A stretch of 19,332 nt of DNA from contig DJBL01000085.1 of assembly GCA_002435595.1 (NCBI GenBank), forward strand, positions 1 through 19,332, read 5' to 3'. Positions 16,237 to 19,332 of the stretch are shown one piece after another. Under the pieces are notes generated by a model. The model was not told the origin of the DNA. It saw only the letters and a program-made list of their open reading frames with translations, and searched no databases. The translations under genes and the position numbers were made by a program. The stretch comes from Stenotrophomonas maltophilia (GTDB taxonomy: Bacteria; Pseudomonadota; Gammaproteobacteria; Xanthomonadales; Xanthomonadaceae). The number at the start of each line of letters is the position of its first letter. Position 1 is the stretch's first letter.

Positions 16237-16869
16237 ATGAAGACGATCCTGGTAGCCGGTTCCAAGGGTGGGGTGGGCAAGACCACCGTCGCCACCCACC
16301 TGGCGGCGCATGCCGCATTGGACGGCAAACGGACCGTACTGGCCGACGCCGACCCGCAGGGCTCCAGCACCCGCTGGGCGCAGCGCCGCGCGATGCTGGA
16401 AAGCGCCGTGCTGCCGATTGACGCGAGCCGCCGCAAAGGCTGGGAGAAGCTGATCCCCGAAGGCACCGACGAGGTCGTCATCGACGCCCCGGCCGGCGCA
16501 TTGGCCGACGATCTTGGCCACTTCCTCGATGTTGCCGACGCCGTGGTCGTGCCGGTGCTGCCCTCGGCGCTGGATATCGAAGCCATCGTCGGCTTCCTCA
16601 ACAGCCTGTCCAAGGTGCCCCGGGTGCACCGCCGCGCGCTGCCGGTGGGGCTGGTGCTCAACCGCACCAAGCCGTGGACCCAGACCTCCCAGCAGGCCAT
16701 CCAGATGCTGGCCGAATGGCCGTATGACGTTGTCGCCCAGCTGCGCGACAGCCAGAGTTACGTGGTGATGGTCGGGCTGGGACGCAGCCTGTTCGATTAC
16801 CGCTCCGCGCAGGTGCGCGAACACCAGAGTGACTGGGAGCCACTGTTGAAGTGGCTGAAGAAAGCCTGA
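16237..16869 (+). CDS. ParA-type (MinD/ParA) ATPase, orphan
   Basis: A 210-residue P-loop ATPase. The start is the ATG at 16237 (MKTILVAGSKGGVGKTT), with GCGAGG upstream; longer in-frame starts would add unlikely sequence. The deviant Walker A is KGGVGKTT (10-17). The Walker A' region is ADADPQGSS (36-44). Walker B is VVIDAPAG (D83). This small form lacks the N-terminal helix-turn-helix of plasmid ParA. No parB or parS-like palindrome lies beside it, so it is not the chromosomal ori partition gene. It more likely positions another cell component, as do other orphan ParA proteins. It heads a run of four genes in the same direction, 16 bp before the phosphatase gene. Confidence 0.92.
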   Translation: MKTILVAGSKGGVGKTTVATHLAAHAALDGKRTVLADADPQGSSTRWAQRRAMLESAVLPIDASRRKGWEKLIPEGTDEVVIDAPAGALADDLGHFLDVADAVVVPVLPSALDIEAIVGFLNSLSKVPRVHRRALPVGLVLNRTKPWTQTSQQAIQMLAEWPYDVVAQLRDSQSYVVMVGLGRSLFDYRSAQVREHQSDWEPLLKWLKKA

Positions 16870-16885
16870 TCCGGAAGAGAGCCTT

Positions 16886-17362
16886 ATGCGAGAACTGATC
16901 CTGCTGCGCCATGCCCACGCCGAAGCCGCCAGTACCGGCCAGGCCGACCTTGACCGTCCCCTGTCCCCGATCGGCCTGGCCGAAGCGGAAGCGGCCGGGC
17001 GCTGGTTGAAGGAGAACAACCTGCTGCCCGACTGCGTGCTGTGCTCGCCGTCGCGACGGACCCGCGAAACCCTGGAGGCCGTGCTGGGCATCACCGGCTT
17101 TGTCGAAAAGCGCCTGGAGGATGCCGTCTACGACGCGACCCCGGGCACCCTGATGGGGCTGATCGAGGCCCGCAGCGACGTCGACCGGCTGCTGGTGGTC
17201 GGGCACAACCCCGGCCTGGAGCAGTTGGTGGCGCTGCTGAGCGAAGGCACCAGCAGCGACTACCGCGGCATGCCGCCCGGTGGCATCGCGGTGCTGGCCT
17301 TCGACCGCGAGGCCAGCATCGAGCCCGGCGTGGCCAGCCTGACCGCCTTCTGGTGGCCGTAG
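16886..17362 (+). CDS. SixA-like histidine phosphatase
   Basis: A 158-residue member of the histidine phosphatase (phosphoglycerate mutase-like) superfamily. The catalytic RHA motif is R8-H9-A10 in LILLRHAHAE, with H9 as the phospho-acceptor. The second histidine is H107 in VVGHNPGLE. The SPSRRTRETLEA segment (54-65) fits the family's S-P-x-x-R-x-x-x-T signature. Length and layout match SixA, which in E. coli removes phosphate from histidine on phosphotransfer proteins (ArcB Hpt, PTS NPr). The protein is cytoplasmic. A GGAAGAGAG ribosome site lies before the ATG. The stop is 3 bp from the next start, so expression is tied to the yceI-like gene. The substrate here is not known. Confidence 0.92.
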   Translation: MRELILLRHAHAEAASTGQADLDRPLSPIGLAEAEAAGRWLKENNLLPDCVLCSPSRRTRETLEAVLGITGFVEKRLEDAVYDATPGTLMGLIEARSDVDRLLVVGHNPGLEQLVALLSEGTSSDYRGMPPGGIAVLAFDREASIEPGVASLTAFWWP

Positions 17363-17365
17363 CCC

Positions 17366-17962
17366 ATGGCGGTAGTGCGCACGCTGCTGGGTTGCCTGCT
17401 GGCACTGGCGTCCCACGCGGCCTGCGCTGAGCTGCCCGCGCCGGCCCCGGCCCCGCGCCAGGTGCTGGAGTTCGATACCGCGCGCTCGCGCTTCGGTTTC
17501 GAGATCCGCACCCGGCTGGGCCAGCGCATCGAAGGGGTGTTCCCGCGGTTCGAGGGACGCATCGAGGTGCTGTCCGACGGGCGCCACCAGGTGCACCTGC
17601 GGATGTTCACCCGCTACGTGGAGATCCCCGGCAAACAGCGCTACACCGGCTGGATGCGCGGGGAGGAGTTCTTCGACTCGGCACGCTACCCGGTGGTCGA
17701 GTTCGACTCGGTGCCCTACTGGCCGGAGGTGGTGGACAAGGGCGGTGGCGTGCAGGGCCGGCTGATCCTGCGCGGGGTCAGCCATCCGGAGACGCTGCGG
17801 GTCGAACCGGCGGAGTGCCCCCGGGCCGGGTATGATTGCGACGTGGTCAGCCGCGGTACCGTGCAGCGTGGCCGGTATGGGATGGACAGCTGGCAGCTAG
17901 CATTGAGTGATCGAGTGACCTTTGTATTGCGAGCGCGTCTGAGCGAGGCGCCGAAACCGTGA
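17366..17962 (+). CDS. Exported YceI-family protein
   Basis: A 198-residue protein. Residues 1-21 form a signal peptide (hydrophobic LLGCLLALASHA, then ACA before ELPAP). The mature part starts with the YceI pattern LEFDTARSRFGFEIRT and continues with FPRFEGRIEVL, GEEFFDSARYPVVEFDS and GRLILRGVSHPETLRV. The end, RGTVQRGRYGMDSW followed by LSDRVTFVLRARL, matches the family's C-terminal strands. YceI proteins are lipocalin-like beta-barrels that bind isoprenoid-type lipids in the periplasm. The start lies 3 bp after the phosphatase stop and the stop overlaps the phospholipase D start (GTGA), pointing to translational coupling. A C-terminal -KP tail is ordinary. Family certainty is high; ligand unknown. 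Confidence 0.9.
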   Translation: MAVVRTLLGCLLALASHAACAELPAPAPAPRQVLEFDTARSRFGFEIRTRLGQRIEGVFPRFEGRIEVLSDGRHQVHLRMFTRYVEIPGKQRYTGWMRGEEFFDSARYPVVEFDSVPYWPEVVDKGGGVQGRLILRGVSHPETLRVEPAECPRAGYDCDVVSRGTVQRGRYGMDSWQLALSDRVTFVLRARLSEAPKP

Positions 17963-19332
17963 ATCCCTGGATGCGGGTAGTGTTGCTGGCAACGGTGTTG
18001 CTGGGCAGCGGTTGTGCGTCGCTGTCCAACGCGCAGCGTGACCGTGCCGCCGGCATCGCCGCGCAGGCACGCTCGAGCGTGGTCGAGTGCACCCAGGCCG
18101 ACCGCTGCGCGCTGGAGTCGCCGCTGCGCGCGCTGGGCGGCAAGGCCTTCGCCGAATCCACCGAGGCCGCCCCGCGCCACTACGCCACCATCATCGACGA
18201 GGGCGAAGTCTCGCTGGTGGCCCGGCTCAACCTGATCCGCAGTGCCACCCGCAGCATCGACCTGCAGACCTACATCTTCGACAAGGACGACAGCGCCCGG
18301 CTGGTGCTGGACGAACTGCTGGCGGCCGCCCGCCGCGGGGTCAAGGTGCGGGTGCTGATCGACCAGCTTTCGGCCATCTCCGACCTGCAGATCCTCGGCG
18401 CGCTGGCCAGCAGCCACCAGAACTTCGAGCTGCGCGTCTACAACCCCACCTTCGGCAAGGCGCGGCTGAACTACTTCGACTACGCCGGCAGCGTGCTGTG
18501 CTGTTTCCGCCGCTTCAACCAGCGCATGCACAACAAGCTGCTGGTGATCGACGACGCGCTCGGCGTGGTCGGCGGGCGCAACTACCAGGACGACTATTAC
18601 GACTGGGACAGCGAGTACAACTTCCGCGATCGCGACGTCCTGGTGGCCGGCCCGGAAGTGCGCGAGATGGCGACCAACTTCGATGCCTTCTGGCGGGCCC
18701 CGCGCAGCGTGCCGGCCGAGCGCCTCAACGATGTCGGCGCCACCCTGCTCAAGGACGGCGCGCCGCAGATGCCGCCGGCCGCCTACCGCCATCCCGAGCG
18801 CGTCCAGCGGGTCAGCGGCGAGGCCAGCGACCCGGCCTACGTCGCCCGTGCCTTCGTCGACACCGCGCTGCCGGTGGCCTCGGTGCGCTACGTGGCCGAC
18901 CTGCCGCGCAAGCACCGCCGCGAGCGCGCCAGCCAGCCGGCCAACGGCCAGCACGTGACCGAGCCGCAGCTGGATGCGTTGATCGCCAGCGCCCAGCACG
19001 AAGTGCTGCTGCAGACGCCCTACCTGGTGCTCTCCAAGCCGGCGCGCACGCTGTTTGGCAACCTGCGCAAGCGCGAGCAACCGCCGCGCATCGTGGTCTC
19101 CACCAACAGCCTGGCCGCCACCGACAACCCGATCGTCTACGCGCTGTCCTACAAGTACAAGCGCCGCAACATGCGTGAGCTGGGCTTCAATCTGTACGAG
19201 TTCAAGCCGTTCCCGCTCGATGCCCCGGTGGACTACCGCAACCTGCTGCCGGCCCCGCTTGGCGAGGCGCCGCCGCCCAGCGGCAAGCGCAGCAGCCTGA
19301 TCGGCGGCAGCGCGGCGGGCAGCAATGCCGGC
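17959..19332 (+). CDS. Phospholipase D / cardiolipin synthase-type lipoprotein, partial
   Basis: The frame is open from a GTG at 17959, which overlaps the yceI-like stop, to the right edge (458 codons). An ATG at 17971 is an alternative start. The N-terminus is a lipoprotein signal (VVLLATVLLGSGCASLSN), with C19 the likely lipidated residue. The first PLD domain has SIDLQTYIFDKDDSARLVL and VKVRVLIDQLSA, then the HKD motif RMHNKLLVIDD (H191, K193, D198) and VVGGRNYQDDYYD. The middle part has LLQTPYLVLSK and IVVSTNSLAATDN, which lead into the second domain. The second HKD motif must lie beyond the window. The order resembles E. coli ClsC (YmdC), which makes cardiolipin from phosphatidylglycerol and phosphatidylethanolamine. 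Endonuclease-type PLD activity is less likely given the lipobox and length. Confidence 0.9.
   Translation, partial: MNPWMRVVLLATVLLGSGCASLSNAQRDRAAGIAAQARSSVVECTQADRCALESPLRALGGKAFAESTEAAPRHYATIIDEGEVSLVARLNLIRSATRSIDLQTYIFDKDDSARLVLDELLAAARRGVKVRVLIDQLSAISDLQILGALASSHQNFELRVYNPTFGKARLNYFDYAGSVLCCFRRFNQRMHNKLLVIDDALGVVGGRNYQDDYYDWDSEYNFRDRDVLVAGPEVREMATNFDAFWRAPRSVPAERLNDVGATLLKDGAPQMPPAAYRHPERVQRVSGEASDPAYVARAFVDTALPVASVRYVADLPRKHRRERASQPANGQHVTEPQLDALIASAQHEVLLQTPYLVLSKPARTLFGNLRKREQPPRIVVSTNSLAATDNPIVYALSYKYKRRNMRELGFNLYEFKPFPLDAPVDYRNLLPAPLGEAPPPSGKRSSLIGGSAAGSNAG

Overview
The window looks like chromosomal DNA of a high-GC gammaproteobacterium of the Xanthomonadaceae, most likely Stenotrophomonas. 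The best clue is a set of short GTAG-headed palindromes of the SMAG type known from Stenotrophomonas maltophilia: one at 2694-2718 and three clustered at 8915-9006. Codon use is strongly GC-biased throughout. I see no tRNA, rRNA, CRISPR, insertion sequence, phage gene or att-like repeat, and no gap above about 160 bases lacks a gene.

Region 1 (1-8120, minus strand) is one tightly packed gene string. Read in its own direction it holds two tandem TldD-type metallopeptidase paralogues, both with twin-arginine (Tat) signal peptides, then a TldE/PmbA-type partner without a signal, a small exported DUF4159 protein, a MoxR-type AAA+ ATPase, a DUF58 protein with a vWA-like metal site, and a BatA-like membrane protein cut by the left edge. 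Gaps are 57, 21, 7, 62 and 7 bp, and the last junction is an ATGA overlap. The layout suggests one unit: an exported TldD/TldE protease coupled to a MoxR-vWA maturation or chaperone machine at the inner membrane. This is the most interesting part of the window. Both TldD copies keep HExxxH but seem to have lost the C-terminal cysteine that helps bind zinc in E. coli TldD.

Region 2 (8264-12741) has a DUF938 methyltransferase (plus) converging on a fused 1238-residue indolepyruvate:ferredoxin oxidoreductase (minus). The three SMAG palindromes lie between their 3' ends.

Region 3 (12903-14587, plus) holds an exported TPR-like protein and an AEC-family permease. The permease converges on a Ycf46-like AAA ATPase (14621-16105, minus).

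Region 4 (16237-19332, plus) is a compact probable operon: an orphan ParA-type ATPase, a SixA-like histidine phosphatase, an exported YceI protein, and a phospholipase D/cardiolipin synthase-type lipoprotein cut by the right edge. It diverges from the AAA ATPase gene.

Functions are assigned from motifs read directly in the translations. No database search was run.
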